A DNA stretch of 64,000 nt from Flavobacterium columnare NBRC 100251 = ATCC 23463 (GTDB lineage: Bacteria > Bacteroidota > Bacteroidia > Flavobacteriales > Flavobacteriaceae): NCBI RefSeq assembly GCF_002530675.1, contig NZ_PCMX01000023.1, forward strand, positions 1 through 64,000, in the 5' to 3' direction. A program made the translations under genes and the position numbers. How positions within the stretch are numbered: the stretch's first letter is position 1; the number at the start of each line of letters is the position of its first letter. This document shows, piece by piece, positions 22,813-32,391 of the stretch. The notes beneath the pieces are model-generated. The model was not told the DNA's origin. It made no database searches and saw nothing but the letters and a program-made list of their open reading frames with translations.

Positions 22813-23586
22813 TTAAAAAATAAGACAAAAAGAATCCTTATCATTCAGAAAATTCAAACGACTTCTTGTTTCCAAAAGTGCTTCTTTATTGAGGGTTACT
22901 AATTGCACATCAGAAGTTTCAAAAGGTTCAACTATATAATTTCCAAGATAATCTACCACTTGCGAATGTCCTACGTATTCCAGTTGACTGCCATCAGTAC
23001 CTATACGATTAACGCCTATCACATACGAAAGATTTTCTACCGCACGGGCGCGCAATAAAATATCCCAAGCTTGTACTCTTGGTTTCGGCCAACTGGCTAC
23101 ATAAATGAGTACATCATAGTTTTCGACATTACGTGCGAATACTGGAAAACGTAAATCGTAACAAATTTGGAGACAGATTTTCCAGTCTTTGTATTCTACA
23201 ATTACTTTTTCTTTACCCGCAGTAAAAACGGCTTCTTCTTTTGCCAAAGTAAACAAGTGACGCTTGTTGTAATACTGCATACTCCCGTCAGGATGTACAA
23301 AAAGCATACGGTTGTAGTAATTCCCTTCTTCTTCAATCACCACGCTTCCTGTAATCGCACAGGCATTTTGTATAGCTAGTGTTTGCATCCATTGCACGGT
23401 CGCACCCGTCATGGTTTCGGCAACCGCGGAAGGATTCATAGTAAAACCCGTGGTAAACATTTCTGGCAACACGATTAAATCAGTAGCTTCTTGAATAGCA
23501 TTGATTTTTTCTTCTAAATAATTTCGATTGGCTTGAGGATTTTCCCAAACCAAATCAGATTGTATTAAGGCAATTTTCATTTGCAT
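22813..23586 (-). CDS. nitrilase-superfamily amidohydrolase (omega-amidase type)
   Basis: Carbon-nitrogen hydrolase of 257 residues with the Glu-Lys-Cys triad visible: E42 (VLPEMFTTGF), K108 (YYNKRHLF) and C142 (LQICYDLRFP). The YDLRFP block and length match the YafV/NIT2 group. These enzymes hydrolyse alpha-ketoglutaramate-like amides and repair deaminated glutathione. It has no signal peptide, so it is cytosolic. It is the last gene of a tight minus-strand run, 3 bp after the deacetylase stop. Either of two adjacent in-frame ATGs (23586 or 23580) could start it. Confidence 0.9.
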   Translation of the reverse strand: MQMKIALIQSDLVWENPQANRNYLEEKINAIQEATDLIVLPEMFTTGFTMNPSAVAETMTGATVQWMQTLAIQNACAITGSVVIEEEGNYYNRMLFVHPDGSMQYYNKRHLFTLAKEEAVFTAGKEKVIVEYKDWKICLQICYDLRFPVFARNVENYDVLIYVASWPKPRVQAWDILLRARAVENLSYVIGVNRIGTDGSQLEYVGHSQVVDYLGNYIVEPFETSDVQLVTLNKEALLETRSRLNFLNDKDSFCLIF

Positions 23587-23589
23587 CTC

Positions 23590-24741
23590 TTAAATTTCAT
23601 TAGGTTGCATCCATTGTATTCCTGAACCTTTAAAATAATTCAGAATATACGGTACTGCTGTTTGTGCTTTTTCATGAACATCGTGGAAAAGCAAAATCCC
23701 TCTTCGCCACAATAACATCAAACTTATTTGTCTGTCAGCCACTTCCCTAGCGGTGATATGTGCATTCCAATCTTGCGAATCGATATTCCACAAAACCACT
23801 TTAGACTGCGTAGCTCCCAAACTTTTAGCTAATTCTTCTGTTCTTTGACCATACGGCGGACGAAAATATACGGGTTTATCAGAATCGGTCAATTGTTGAA
23901 TTAAATCACTCGTATAAGTAAGTGAAGTTTTCCATTCTGCTAATCTCTGGTGTGAAACATGTGTTTTTCCATGCGATGCCAACAAATGACCTTGATATAA
24001 ATTTTGAATTTGTTTATCCGTCTGCATTCGTTTTTGTAAGGCGTCACCAAGAACAAAGAAAACACCTTTTTGATGTTGCTCATTTAGGACTTTAACCATC
24101 TTATCCGTATTCCCATTTTTTACCGTTGGCCCATCATCAAAGGTTAATAAGAATTGCTTTGCAGGCAAATTAAAACCATTGATTTCATTTTTTGCCATCA
24201 ATCCTATTTCACTCGTAATTCTAGGGTACAAAGAGGCTAAACGACATTGCTCATACAGATATTTATCATAAAAATCCAAACTGGCTTGATACCACGCTTT
24301 CAAAGCAGAAGGCATTTTTACTTCTGGATGCATTTTAGCAACATCTTCCCATGTATTGATTTCATTTATTGCAATCAAATCTTGAAGCGAAGCTTTCGTT
24401 AACGACTTAAAATTAGCTAGAATGATTTGTTTTGTTTTTGTTTCCCATTCCCGAACGGAAGTCACCGATACTTTTTTCAAATCAAGTTTTTGTTGCAATT
24501 CGGCTTCATTAAGTCCTTCATAAGCTTTAAATGCTTTTGAAAAAGCTATCATTTCGCACTTGGATGCCACATCAAAATTATGTGCACTATGGATAGGATA
24601 GGGCCATAAAGTCCTATCTATTTTTGCAATTTTATCGGGTCCGTTACTTGCCAAACAAAAATTCGTCAGCAACAAGAATCCAATAACTATTGTTTTAGCA
24701 AGCTTATAAACGTTGTTGTACTCTGCTAATCGCTTTGTCAT
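23590..24741 (-). CDS. polysaccharide deacetylase (NodB domain), exported
   Basis: Secreted or periplasmic carbohydrate esterase 4 enzyme of 383 residues. It would remove acetyl groups from a polysaccharide such as peptidoglycan or chitin-like material. Visible motifs are LLTFDDGPT (metal-binding Asp pair) near residue 190, SHGKTHVSH (His pair), and YFRPPYGQRT. A hydrophobic signal segment (AKTIVIGFLLLTNFCLA) follows 13 charged residues. The start overlaps the previous gene's end by 38 bp, so translation may be coupled. The N-terminal 150 residues before the NodB domain are helical and unassigned. Confidence 0.88.
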   Translation of the reverse strand: MTKRLAEYNNVYKLAKTIVIGFLLLTNFCLASNGPDKIAKIDRTLWPYPIHSAHNFDVASKCEMIAFSKAFKAYEGLNEAELQQKLDLKKVSVTSVREWETKTKQIILANFKSLTKASLQDLIAINEINTWEDVAKMHPEVKMPSALKAWYQASLDFYDKYLYEQCRLASLYPRITSEIGLMAKNEINGFNLPAKQFLLTFDDGPTVKNGNTDKMVKVLNEQHQKGVFFVLGDALQKRMQTDKQIQNLYQGHLLASHGKTHVSHQRLAEWKTSLTYTSDLIQQLTDSDKPVYFRPPYGQRTEELAKSLGATQSKVVLWNIDSQDWNAHITAREVADRQISLMLLWRRGILLFHDVHEKAQTAVPYILNYFKGSGIQWMQPNEI

Positions 24742-25867
24742 ACACTGGATTTTGTTTATGTTGTTTGGCCAATTGATAATTTTCTAATGCTTCCTGGAAA
24801 TGATTTTTTGCTTCATAAATACGAGCAATGTTATAATAAGAACCTGCTTTCACCGTATTTGCCGTAGTACCATTAGCTAAGGCAATGGCTTTACGATTGG
24901 CCCATAAAGCCTCCGCTTCTCTCCCTGATTTTTGAAATACCAATCCTAAATTCCCGTAAAACAATCCTTCTGTAGGATTTAATTCAATAGCATCTTGATA
25001 AAAACCTATTGCGGTTTCATAATTACCAGCGTGGTATTGTTCTTCCCCTCTTTTATTAATTTGCTTTGCAGTTGCAACATCACTGGCAGAAACCATTGTT
25101 TGCTGTTCTGAAGGGCGGTATTCACGTAGTATTGAACGTACACCTTCCCAAGACGAAGCATCTCTGTAATCATTAATATCCACTAAGTTTCCATTTTCAT
25201 CAATGATAAAAGGAATCCAAACGGTTCCTACTTTACCTGCTTGTGGCGTATAGGTTTTGATTAAAGTATTTCCAATGTACACATATACTTTTGCTCTACT
25301 GATGTTGGCCAAATTTGCATTATTTGGATTATCCTTATCAGAAAAATTATGCACCGCATACACATACTTTTTACCTTGTAATTTTTTAGAAATAGTGATG
25401 GTTTCCGGTCCAAAACTGTCTGTGTCGTCCACGTCTAATTTTGCATTCACCGCATCCATTTGGTAATAACACACGTATCCTCCTTGATAAGACAAGTGCG
25501 AATCAATATCCAACGGTCGTTGTCCCCAACTTAACACGATACGCATTCCATCTAATTCGGTCATAAACGGACTGATGGCATAGGTTAAACCTCCGCAAGG
25601 ACATTTAGAAACCAAGGTGGAATACCCTTCTTTTTTAATAATAAGGGTTAAGTCATTGGTATTTCGAAATTCCTCTGGAATCATCACTTTTCCAGCGGAA
25701 TTGGTCATACGTGTTAATGAGGTTTCTCCATTTTTTTGAAAGATAACTTGAGCATTCGGAATCACTTTATCTTTTACCACGGCACTCAATACAAGAATTT
25801 CATTAGTATTTTGTGCTAAGAATGTTTGAACGATAAAAAATAGAGCAATACTTAAAATATTTTTCAT
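24704..25867 (-). CDS. exported TPR protein with DUF2135-like domain
   Basis: A 387-residue secreted protein with signal peptide (MKNILSIALFFIVQTFLAQ). Residues about 30-100 look like a carboxypeptidase-regulatory/Cna-B fold. Residues 108-220 contain LSWGQRPLDIDSHL and DDTDSFGPETITI, the pattern of DUF2135/YfaP-type domains. The C-terminal 120 residues form tetratricopeptide repeats (GEEQYHAGNYETAIGFYQDAIELNP and two more). It probably acts in the cell envelope as a protein-binding scaffold. It is the third gene from the end of the operon and overlaps the deacetylase. Confidence 0.75.
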   Translation of the reverse strand: MKNILSIALFFIVQTFLAQNTNEILVLSAVVKDKVIPNAQVIFQKNGETSLTRMTNSAGKVMIPEEFRNTNDLTLIIKKEGYSTLVSKCPCGGLTYAISPFMTELDGMRIVLSWGQRPLDIDSHLSYQGGYVCYYQMDAVNAKLDVDDTDSFGPETITISKKLQGKKYVYAVHNFSDKDNPNNANLANISRAKVYVYIGNTLIKTYTPQAGKVGTVWIPFIIDENGNLVDINDYRDASSWEGVRSILREYRPSEQQTMVSASDVATAKQINKRGEEQYHAGNYETAIGFYQDAIELNPTEGLFYGNLGLVFQKSGREAEALWANRKAIALANGTTANTVKAGSYYNIARIYEAKNHFQEALENYQLAKQHKQNPVYDKAISRVQQRL

Positions 25868-25880
25868 GATTTTTAACTGT

Positions 25881-26453
25881 TTAATTTGCTTTGTCTAATT
25901 TTTCCCAAAATGCTAAAAAATCCTTTTTTATCTTTTCAGGTAAAGTTTCAAAATCAGCATCGTATTTTGTTTCAGTAAAATTATCTTCGGCGGTCACCCA
26001 AAATTTGTAAACCACATTCTTGTAAACAAGTACGCCCCAAACTTTTTGCAATGGACTTTCAGGTCCTGCCTCATTTTCGTCAACTACCAATAACATTTCG
26101 GCATTACCATCCCTATCGGCATCGCTATACATCATCCTATTATTAACAAAAGCCAAGGATTTATTTACGGGGTGTGTAAATACGGTAGAAAAAGATTTGG
26201 TATAGCCATCTGGAGTTTTGGTGAATTTTTCGATAAAAAGTTCGTCGTTCGCAGCGCCAGATTTGTTTTTAGAAACTACCAAAACATTCTCGGTTCGGGT
26301 ATCATTGATTCCTGTAGCAAACATTTTTCGGTCGCCTTGAAAAGGAAGGTCATTCTTGGTCAGATTTTGTGTAAAAGCACTAACTACAGTGGTTACTTGT
26401 GCCTGAAAGGAATTCGTAATCCAGAGGGTAGCCAGTAAAAATAGTTTTTTCAT
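25881..26453 (-). CDS. exported protein of unknown function
   Basis: About 190 residues with signal peptide MKKLFLLATLWITNSFQAQ. The ATG at 26453 is preferred because the upstream frame (from 26495) would overlap the previous gene and precede the signal by 14 residues. The mature protein has no recognised motif apart from a YSDADRDGNAEML segment, a calcium-loop-like or FG-GAP-like acidic motif. A DGDLNQDGLKDY motif occurs in the next gene upstream, so both may be members of one lineage-specific surface-protein group. It is the fourth gene from the end of the run. Confidence 0.6.
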   Translation of the reverse strand: MKKLFLLATLWITNSFQAQVTTVVSAFTQNLTKNDLPFQGDRKMFATGINDTRTENVLVVSKNKSGAANDELFIEKFTKTPDGYTKSFSTVFTHPVNKSLAFVNNRMMYSDADRDGNAEMLLVVDENEAGPESPLQKVWGVLVYKNVVYKFWVTAEDNFTETKYDADFETLPEKIKKDFLAFWEKLDKAN

Positions 26454-26463
26454 TGTTTGTTTT

Positions 26464-27162
26464 TTAGAACCCAAATTTAAGAATTTGTTGGTCAAAAAGT
26501 TCCATAGGATTTACTTTCTCAAAAGCTAGTTTCAAAGGGGCAAAATTTTTCACTTCAGTTTCTGAGGGCATATCCTCTTTCATGGTATTTACTTGCGTCA
26601 TTTCAATCTTACCAGTCATCACCTCATAATTAGCGATGGTTTGCCCTCCAGCACCTGCATGAAAACTTTCCAACGACTTAAGAAATAATCCTCCATTTTC
26701 AAATTGAAAAATAATAGTGGTCGTACCCGAAGGCCCCAGTCCCGAAAGCTCCATCATCAACTGATTTTCCACTATAGATATGGTTTCGGAGTCATAAATT
26801 TTATATCCTTCACCACTATATTCAACAGGAAAGACTTGTTCTGACTGCTGGAACAACTGCCTTCCTTTTTCCTTATCACCCAAAAACACTAAGGTCTTTC
26901 TAGCCATAGTATCGTCTTCTATATTTCTAAGCACATAAGCATAATCTTTTAACCCATCTTGATTCAAATCGCCATCACATTCGTACTGAATTTCAAAACC
27001 CTCGGGAATATACTCTTGAATAGCATTTTGAATTTGCGGAGGATTAGGGTTTTCTTTAGCTACTTTAGGTTGAGGCTTAGCAACCTCTGCAATGGGTTTA
27101 TCGTTTTTACAGCTTCCTAGCAAAAAACAAAGCATAGAAATACTGAATATAGTTAGTTTCAT
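26464..27162 (-). CDS. lipoprotein of unknown function
   Basis: A 232-residue lipoprotein with signal MKLTIFSISMLCFLLGSCK (lipobox LGSC) and a Pro/Lys-rich linker (VAKPQPKVAKENPNPPQ). The next domain includes DGDLNQDGLKDYAYVLRN, an integrin-FG-GAP-like repeat motif. It is probably anchored in the outer membrane. The spacing to its neighbours is 10 and 18 bp, which places it inside the operon. No enzymatic motif is visible. Confidence 0.6.
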   Translation of the reverse strand: MKLTIFSISMLCFLLGSCKNDKPIAEVAKPQPKVAKENPNPPQIQNAIQEYIPEGFEIQYECDGDLNQDGLKDYAYVLRNIEDDTMARKTLVFLGDKEKGRQLFQQSEQVFPVEYSGEGYKIYDSETISIVENQLMMELSGLGPSGTTTIIFQFENGGLFLKSLESFHAGAGGQTIANYEVMTGKIEMTQVNTMKEDMPSETEVKNFAPLKLAFEKVNPMELFDQQILKFGF

Positions 27163-27180
27163 CGTTTAATTAGTTAAAGT

Positions 27181-27894
27181 TTACGGAAATAGCACTAAAA
27201 CATCATTGCCTAAATCGTAAGCGTACAAATCGTCTTTTTCAGCATCATAATACAACCATTTAATTTTAGTTGTTCTACCTTCAAAAGAAGTACCTAAACC
27301 TATAAGCGTATAGGTTTTGCCTTCACGTACTTGCTGTTCAATGGAATACTCTAACGCATCTCCTGCTTCGAGATGTGCTTTTAATAATCCATCATCAGAA
27401 TTAGCCACATAATATTCGACCCAGTTATATAGTTGTTTCAAATATCCTTCGGAATATTCGTTTTCATTAAACCAATGGTATTTGAACTCTTTTTTGTAAG
27501 TTTTACGAAATTGAGACAGTTTTCCTTCCTTTATTTTCTTAAAGGAAACCAACCACTCCGCCTGCTCAGGTGTTTCACCATCTCCTGCAATATAAATAGT
27601 GTCTATTTTCCAATGCACTTCTACTTTATCTCCTCGAAGTAATGTTCTATCGTCGTTAGTATCATTGATAAAACTGTATATTTTAGCCTCCTTTCTGAAA
27701 TTTATCAGATGATAATCACCTTCATCATTATAACTAACAAATTCAAAAACATCTGAAAATAACTTAGAAGCTTGCGTTTTATTTATCTTGGAGGATTGCT
27801 CTTGTGGTTCTTTTTGTAATGCAACTGTGTTGTCCTTGCAACTGTACAAACAAACAATCAACAAGGTTACGAAAACATTTTTTAGAAATTGCAT
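27181..27894 (-). CDS. lipoprotein of unknown function
   Basis: A 237-residue lipoprotein with signal MQFLKNVFVTLLIVCLYSCK (lipobox LYSC). The mature part is acidic and Tyr/Glu-rich with no recognised domain. Gene spacing (18 bp to the next, 24 bp to the previous gene) indicates co-transcription with the thioredoxin-like and downstream envelope genes. Confidence 0.6.
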   Translation of the reverse strand: MQFLKNVFVTLLIVCLYSCKDNTVALQKEPQEQSSKINKTQASKLFSDVFEFVSYNDEGDYHLINFRKEAKIYSFINDTNDDRTLLRGDKVEVHWKIDTIYIAGDGETPEQAEWLVSFKKIKEGKLSQFRKTYKKEFKYHWFNENEYSEGYLKQLYNWVEYYVANSDDGLLKAHLEAGDALEYSIEQQVREGKTYTLIGLGTSFEGRTTKIKWLYYDAEKDDLYAYDLGNDVLVLFP

Positions 27895-27918
27895 ATATTA
27901 GTTTAGTTTTTAGTGAGC

Positions 27919-28431
27919 TTAATTAGAAGCATTTGATGCTAAAAATGTCTTTACTTTTTCAAAGCTATAGCCCTTTCCTTCTTCTAAAGAACCTGTTTCT
28001 TGCACCTTGACCAATTTACCTGAAGCCTCTAAAATCATAAAAACGGGGTAACCGTGTTTTTCTCCAGGATTGCCCTCATATTGACTAAAGAACTTTTCGT
28101 TTTTATTCTTAGGAGACCAATTCAAATGATAATACAAATAATTGGCATCAACCAGTTGTTTCAATGCCTCATTTTTATTGATAAAATCATTCAATCGCAA
28201 ACACCAAATACACCAGTTTCCTCCTACTTGAATTAAGACTTTCTTGTGTTCTTTTTGGGCAACAGCCAGCAATTCTTTTACTTTAAGTGAGGCATCTTCC
28301 TCTTCATGATACGGTTTGGCTAAAACCGCTTTTTCCTGTTCGACTTTCTTTTTAGCTTCTGCTTTTTCATCGGTGGTTTGAGCGAAGTTAGCTTGACCTA
28401 TTAAAAGCAAGCACAAGATTAACTTTTTCAT
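27919..28431 (-). CDS. exported thioredoxin-like protein
   Basis: A 170-residue periplasmic protein with signal MKKLILCLLLIGQANFAQ, a thioredoxin fold and the redox motif WCIWC (C74/C77), followed by VFMILEASGKLV, a typical strand pair. The motif lies after a Lys/Glu-rich linker, as in the Thioredoxin_7 group. It would reduce or oxidise disulfides in exported proteins. It is the first gene of the seven-gene run 22813-28431. Confidence 0.8.
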   Translation of the reverse strand: MKKLILCLLLIGQANFAQTTDEKAEAKKKVEQEKAVLAKPYHEEEDASLKVKELLAVAQKEHKKVLIQVGGNWCIWCLRLNDFINKNEALKQLVDANYLYYHLNWSPKNKNEKFFSQYEGNPGEKHGYPVFMILEASGKLVKVQETGSLEEGKGYSFEKVKTFLASNASN

Positions 28432-28469
28432 TTATAAAAAAATTTTACGTGAATATACTAAAAAAAGAA

Positions 28470-28501
28470 AACCCTTTCAGTCAAGATAGACCGAAAGGGT
28501 T
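28470..28501 (-). terminator. sdhCAB operon terminator
   Basis: A stem built on AACCCTTTC / GAAAGGGTT (with GTC/GAC extension) followed on the minus strand by a T-rich tract, 20 bp past the sdhB stop. It separates the sdh operon from the thioredoxin-like gene. Confidence 0.85.
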
Positions 28502-28521
28502 ATAAACTTATGTTAAAGCGA

Positions 28522-29283
28522 TTATTTCAAACTCGCTTTTAAGTATTCACTATTCATACGAGCGATATTTTCTAATGAAATACCTTTTGGACATTCGATT
28601 TCACAAGCTCCTGTATTTGTACAGTTACCGAATCCTTCTTCATCCATTTGGCGCACCATATTCATTACACGCTGTGTAGCTTCTACCTTTCCTTGTGGTA
28701 ACAAGGCATATTGAGAAACTTTTGCTCCTACGAATAACATGGCAGAACCATTTTTACAAGTAGCCACACAAGCACCACAACCAATACATGCCGCTGCTTC
28801 GAAAGCTTTGTCAGCATCTACTTTAGGCACAGGAATTGCATTTGCATCAATCGTATTACCAGAAGTGTTTACAGAAACAAATCCACCCGCTTGTTGAATA
28901 CGATCGAAAGCTGTTCTGTCTACTACTAAGTCTTTGATTACAGGGAAAGCTTTACTTCTCCATGGCTCTACATAAATTGTATCACCGTCGTTAAACATAC
29001 GCATGTGTAACTGACACGTCGTAATTCCTGTATCAGGTCCGTGCGCACGACCATTGATAAACATAGAACACATCCCGCAAATTCCTTCGCGACAATCGTG
29101 GTCAAAAGCAATAGGTTCTTTCTTTTCAGCGATTAATTGCTCGTTTAATTGGTCCATCATTTCTAAGAATGAACTATCAGTAGATACATTGTTTAGCGAA
29201 TAATCTACCATTTGTCCTTTGTCAGAAGCTTTTTTCTGACGCCAAACTTTTAATTTTATATTGATGGTTTTCTTTGATGCCAT
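28522..29283 (-). CDS. sdhB: succinate dehydrogenase/fumarate reductase iron-sulfur subunit
   Basis: A 253-residue subunit carrying the electron relay between flavin and membrane quinone. The plant-type [2Fe-2S] ligands are in [12 protein letters not shown] and the TTCQLH that follows. The second domain has [11 protein letters not shown] and [14 protein letters not shown] for the [4Fe-4S]/[3Fe-4S] centres. This form is typical of Bacteroidetes with the B-type enzyme. It is encoded third in the sdhCAB operon, with a 93-bp gap after sdhA that holds a short tandem repeat. Confidence 0.95.
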   Translation of the reverse strand: MASKKTINIKLKVWRQKKASDKGQMVDYSLNNVSTDSSFLEMMDQLNEQLIAEKKEPIAFDHDCREGICGMCSMFINGRAHGPDTGITTCQLHMRMFNDGDTIYVEPWRSKAFPVIKDLVVDRTAFDRIQQAGGFVSVNTSGNTIDANAIPVPKVDADKAFEAAACIGCGACVATCKNGSAMLFVGAKVSQYALLPQGKVEATQRVMNMVRQMDEEGFGNCTNTGACEIECPKGISLENIARMNSEYLKASLK

Positions 29284-29341
29284 AATTTTATTTTTTAAGT
29301 GATTAGTGACTAGTAAAAAGTGATTAGCGCAATCTAAACTT

Positions 29342-29381
29342 CTATTTACTTTTCACTATTTACTTTTTACTATTTACTACT
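29342..29381. repeat. short degenerate tandem repeat between sdhA and sdhB
   Basis: The motif TTTACTTTTTACTA recurs about three times in the 93-bp gap, next to related AGTGATTAGTGACTAGT words. It does not carry a gene. It may act on mRNA folding between the two cistrons. Confidence 0.4.
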
Positions 29382-31386
29382 TATAATTACGAGCTGCAAT
29401 TTTAATGTATTCGTATTTCAACTCCTCTTTATGCAATACCGATTTATTAATGTCTGCCCCTTGGTATTCCCATGCGCCTACGAATGCGAAGTTTTCATCA
29501 TCACGTAAGGTTTCTCCTTCAGCATCTTGATACTCTTCACGGAAGTGACCTCCACACGATTCTTTACGTTGTAACGCATCCATTGCCATTAATTGACCTA
29601 ATTCCATAAAGTCAGCTACACGTAATACTTTTTCTAACTCCGTATTCATTTCATCAGCAGCACCAGGAACATACACATCAGCATAAAACTCTTTTCGTAA
29701 GGCATCAATTTCAGCAATGGCTTCCGTTAAGCCTTGAGCGTTACGCCCCATACCTACTTTATTCCACATAATAAGTCCTAGTTTTTTATGGAAGTAATCA
29801 ACCGATTTAGAACCATTATTGTTTAAGAACGCATTAATTTGGTCTCTAACGTTTTTCTCTGCTTCAACGAATTCAGGTAAATCAGTAGAAATTGCCCCTG
29901 TACGAATTTCATCTGCTAAATAGTTAGAAACTGTATAAGGTAATACGAAATAACCATCTGCTAACCCTTGCATTAAAGCGGATGCTCCTAAACGGTTGGC
30001 TCCGTGGTCAGAGAAGTTGGCTTCACCCGCTACGAAACATCCTGGAATAGTAGATTGTAAGTTATAATCAACCCATACACCACCCATAGTATAGTGTACT
30101 GCTGGGTAAATTTTCATTGGGGTTTCATAAGGATTTTCATCCGTAATTTTTTGGTACATGGTAAATAAGTTACCATATTTTTCTTCTAACCAAGCTTTTC
30201 CTAAAGCAACAATTTCCTCTTGCGAAGGATTGTGATTTCCTTTAGCATAAGCCGCTTGCTTACCTTTTGCGATTACCTCAGAAGCAAAATCTAAGTAAAC
30301 CCCTTCATTCGTGTCGTTAGCTTCAATACCAAAACCAGCATCACAACGCTCTTTTGCTGCACGAGAAGCTACGTCACGCGGTACTAAGTTACCAAACGCT
30401 GGGTATCTTCTTTCTAAGAAATAATCTCTATCTTCTTCAGCAATTTGAACGGGTTTTAATTTCCCTTCACGAATTGCTTCTGCATCTTCTTTTTTCTTTG
30501 GAACCCAAATACGACCTGAGTTACGTAATGATTCCGACATTAAGGTTAACTTTGATTGATTGGTTCCGTGAACTGGAATACAAGTTGGGTGAATTTGCAC
30601 ATAACAAGGATTTGCAAAATAAGCCCCTTGTTTGTGGATTTTCCACGCTGCCGTTACGTTACTTCCCATTGCGTTAGTTGATAAGAAATATACGTTTCCA
30701 TATCCACCAGATGCAATGATTACGGCATGCGCTGAATGTCTTTCAATTTCACCTGTAATTAAGTTACGAGCAATGATACCACGAGCTTTACCATCAACTT
30801 TCACTAATTCTAACATCTCGTGACGGTTGTACATTTTTACACGTCCTAAACCAATTTGACGAGATAAAGCAGAATAAGCCCCTAATAATAATTGCTGTCC
30901 TGTTTGACCCGCCGCATAGAATGTACGTTGTACTTGCGTACCCCCAAAGGAACGGTTGTCTAACATACCTCCGTATTCGCGAGCAAAAGGAACCCCTTGT
31001 GCCACACATTGGTCGATGATATTACCTGAAACCTCAGCTAAACGGTGTACGTTAGCCTCACGAGCACGGTAGTCACCCCCTTTGATTGTATCGTAAAATA
31101 AACGGTATACTGAGTCACCGTCATTTTGGTAGTTTTTAGCTGCATTTACCCCTCCTTGTGCTGCAATAGAGTGCGCACGACGTGGTGAATCTTGGAAACA
31201 AAATGCTTTTACATTATATCCCATTTCTCCTAAAGAAGCAGCAGCCGAAGCACCTGCTAAACCTGTACCAACAACGATAACATCGATTTTTGGACGGTTG
31301 TTTGGAGCAACTAATTTTAAATTATTTTTATGATTTGTCCATTTCTGAGAAATGTGACCTTCAGGTATTTTAGAATCTAACTTCAT
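29377..31386 (-). CDS. sdhA: succinate dehydrogenase/fumarate reductase flavoprotein subunit
   Basis: The 669-residue catalytic subunit that oxidises succinate to fumarate. The FAD Rossmann motif [22 protein letters not shown] (split around residues 36-57) starts the protein. [15 protein letters not shown] is the covalent-FAD histidine region, and [22 protein letters not shown] and [12 protein letters not shown] are the substrate and flavin motifs. Length and order match the B-type enzyme of Bacteroidetes. It lies 19 bp after sdhC. The gene product works with sdhB and the membrane anchor. Confidence 0.96.
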   Translation of the reverse strand: MKLDSKIPEGHISQKWTNHKNNLKLVAPNNRPKIDVIVVGTGLAGASAAASLGEMGYNVKAFCFQDSPRRAHSIAAQGGVNAAKNYQNDGDSVYRLFYDTIKGGDYRAREANVHRLAEVSGNIIDQCVAQGVPFAREYGGMLDNRSFGGTQVQRTFYAAGQTGQQLLLGAYSALSRQIGLGRVKMYNRHEMLELVKVDGKARGIIARNLITGEIERHSAHAVIIASGGYGNVYFLSTNAMGSNVTAAWKIHKQGAYFANPCYVQIHPTCIPVHGTNQSKLTLMSESLRNSGRIWVPKKKEDAEAIREGKLKPVQIAEEDRDYFLERRYPAFGNLVPRDVASRAAKERCDAGFGIEANDTNEGVYLDFASEVIAKGKQAAYAKGNHNPSQEEIVALGKAWLEEKYGNLFTMYQKITDENPYETPMKIYPAVHYTMGGVWVDYNLQSTIPGCFVAGEANFSDHGANRLGASALMQGLADGYFVLPYTVSNYLADEIRTGAISTDLPEFVEAEKNVRDQINAFLNNNGSKSVDYFHKKLGLIMWNKVGMGRNAQGLTEAIAEIDALRKEFYADVYVPGAADEMNTELEKVLRVADFMELGQLMAMDALQRKESCGGHFREEYQDAEGETLRDDENFAFVGAWEYQGADINKSVLHKEELKYEYIKIAARNYK

Positions 31387-31405
31387 ATCTTATATAGTAA
31401 GCTGA

Positions 31406-32236
31406 TTATTTAACAAAGTGAATATAAACCGGAATGATAGCAAACAATAATGGAACGATGATTGCAAATAATTTTCCGAATGTTTTGATAGCTGGCGTGA
31501 ATCCGTTGTTAACTCCTAACGATTGGAAAGCACTTTGGAATCCATGTAATAAGTGGAAAGCCAATACAGCCATAGCTAACACATATAAAATAGTAGCAAT
31601 CAAACCAAAAGAAGGGTTTTTGAAGAACTCAATCGTGATTTTGTGTAAATCTTTGTAGCCTTCACCTACTTTGATGTTTGCCATTTTGTTGTAAATATCT
31701 TTCCCATTTTTGATTTCCATCCCTTGTTGCTCTAACAACATCTTGTCCGCTGGGAAAAACTGACCTGCTTGTGTACCAATGATGTAGTCTGCTTTTTGCC
31801 CCATTTGTTCAACAGTAATCGTTTGTAATGGCATTTGTGAAAAGTGCATTTTAGCCCAAAAATTAGCCATGTGCGTAATGATAAAAACCAATATCAAGGT
31901 TCCTAAAACTGCCATATTTCTTGATGCCAATGAACTACTGTTTTGAGGACTGCTCATTGCATAAGCTACAGGACGTGCTTTTTTGTTTTGAATGGTTAAC
32001 ATAATCCCATCCACCGCATGGAATAGGATTGAAAAATAAGTTACATAAGAAAGTAATTTTACCGCTGGATTGGTAGTCATAAATAACGCATACTGATTAA
32101 ACTGTAACGCATCGCCAAAGATTAACTGTAAGTTACCCGCTAAATGACCAGCCAAAAACAAGCATAAAAATAAACCTGTAAGAGCCATCCAGTATTTTTT
32201 TGCAATAGATGACTTTAGAAGTGCAGATTTTGCCAT
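31406..32236 (-). CDS. sdhC: succinate dehydrogenase cytochrome b subunit
   Basis: A 276-residue membrane anchor with five predicted helices (for example YWMALTGLFLCLFLAGHLAGNL, LLSYVTYFSILFHAVDG, and the C-terminal FAIIVPLLFAIIPVYIHFV). Conserved His residues in the helices fit two b haems. It transfers electrons to menaquinone. It is longer than proteobacterial SdhC/D, as in the one-chain anchor of the Bacteroidetes b558 type. It is the first gene of the operon, with a recognisable promoter upstream. Confidence 0.92.
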   Translation of the reverse strand: MAKSALLKSSIAKKYWMALTGLFLCLFLAGHLAGNLQLIFGDALQFNQYALFMTTNPAVKLLSYVTYFSILFHAVDGIMLTIQNKKARPVAYAMSSPQNSSSLASRNMAVLGTLILVFIITHMANFWAKMHFSQMPLQTITVEQMGQKADYIIGTQAGQFFPADKMLLEQQGMEIKNGKDIYNKMANIKVGEGYKDLHKITIEFFKNPSFGLIATILYVLAMAVLAFHLLHGFQSAFQSLGVNNGFTPAIKTFGKLFAIIVPLLFAIIPVYIHFVK

Positions 32237-32274
32237 AGTATTAGATTGATTGTATAGTTTTATAAAAAATCAAG

Positions 32275-32305
32275 CAAAAATAAAGGAATTTAGGGGTAAA
32301 TACAA
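32275..32305 (-). promoter_or_regulatory. sdhCAB promoter
   Basis: On the minus strand TTG (32303-32305) and TATTTTTG (32275-32282) are separated by 20 bases. This matches the flavobacterial promoter consensus TTG-(17-23)-TAnnTTTG. It lies 39 bp upstream of the sdhC ATG. Confidence 0.65.
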
Positions 32306-32391
32306 CCTAGCAAATGTTATTTATAATGAATATAAAAAGGAACTTCTTAAAAAAACAAAGGATTTATAACAATATATCCAAAAACGCTGAA

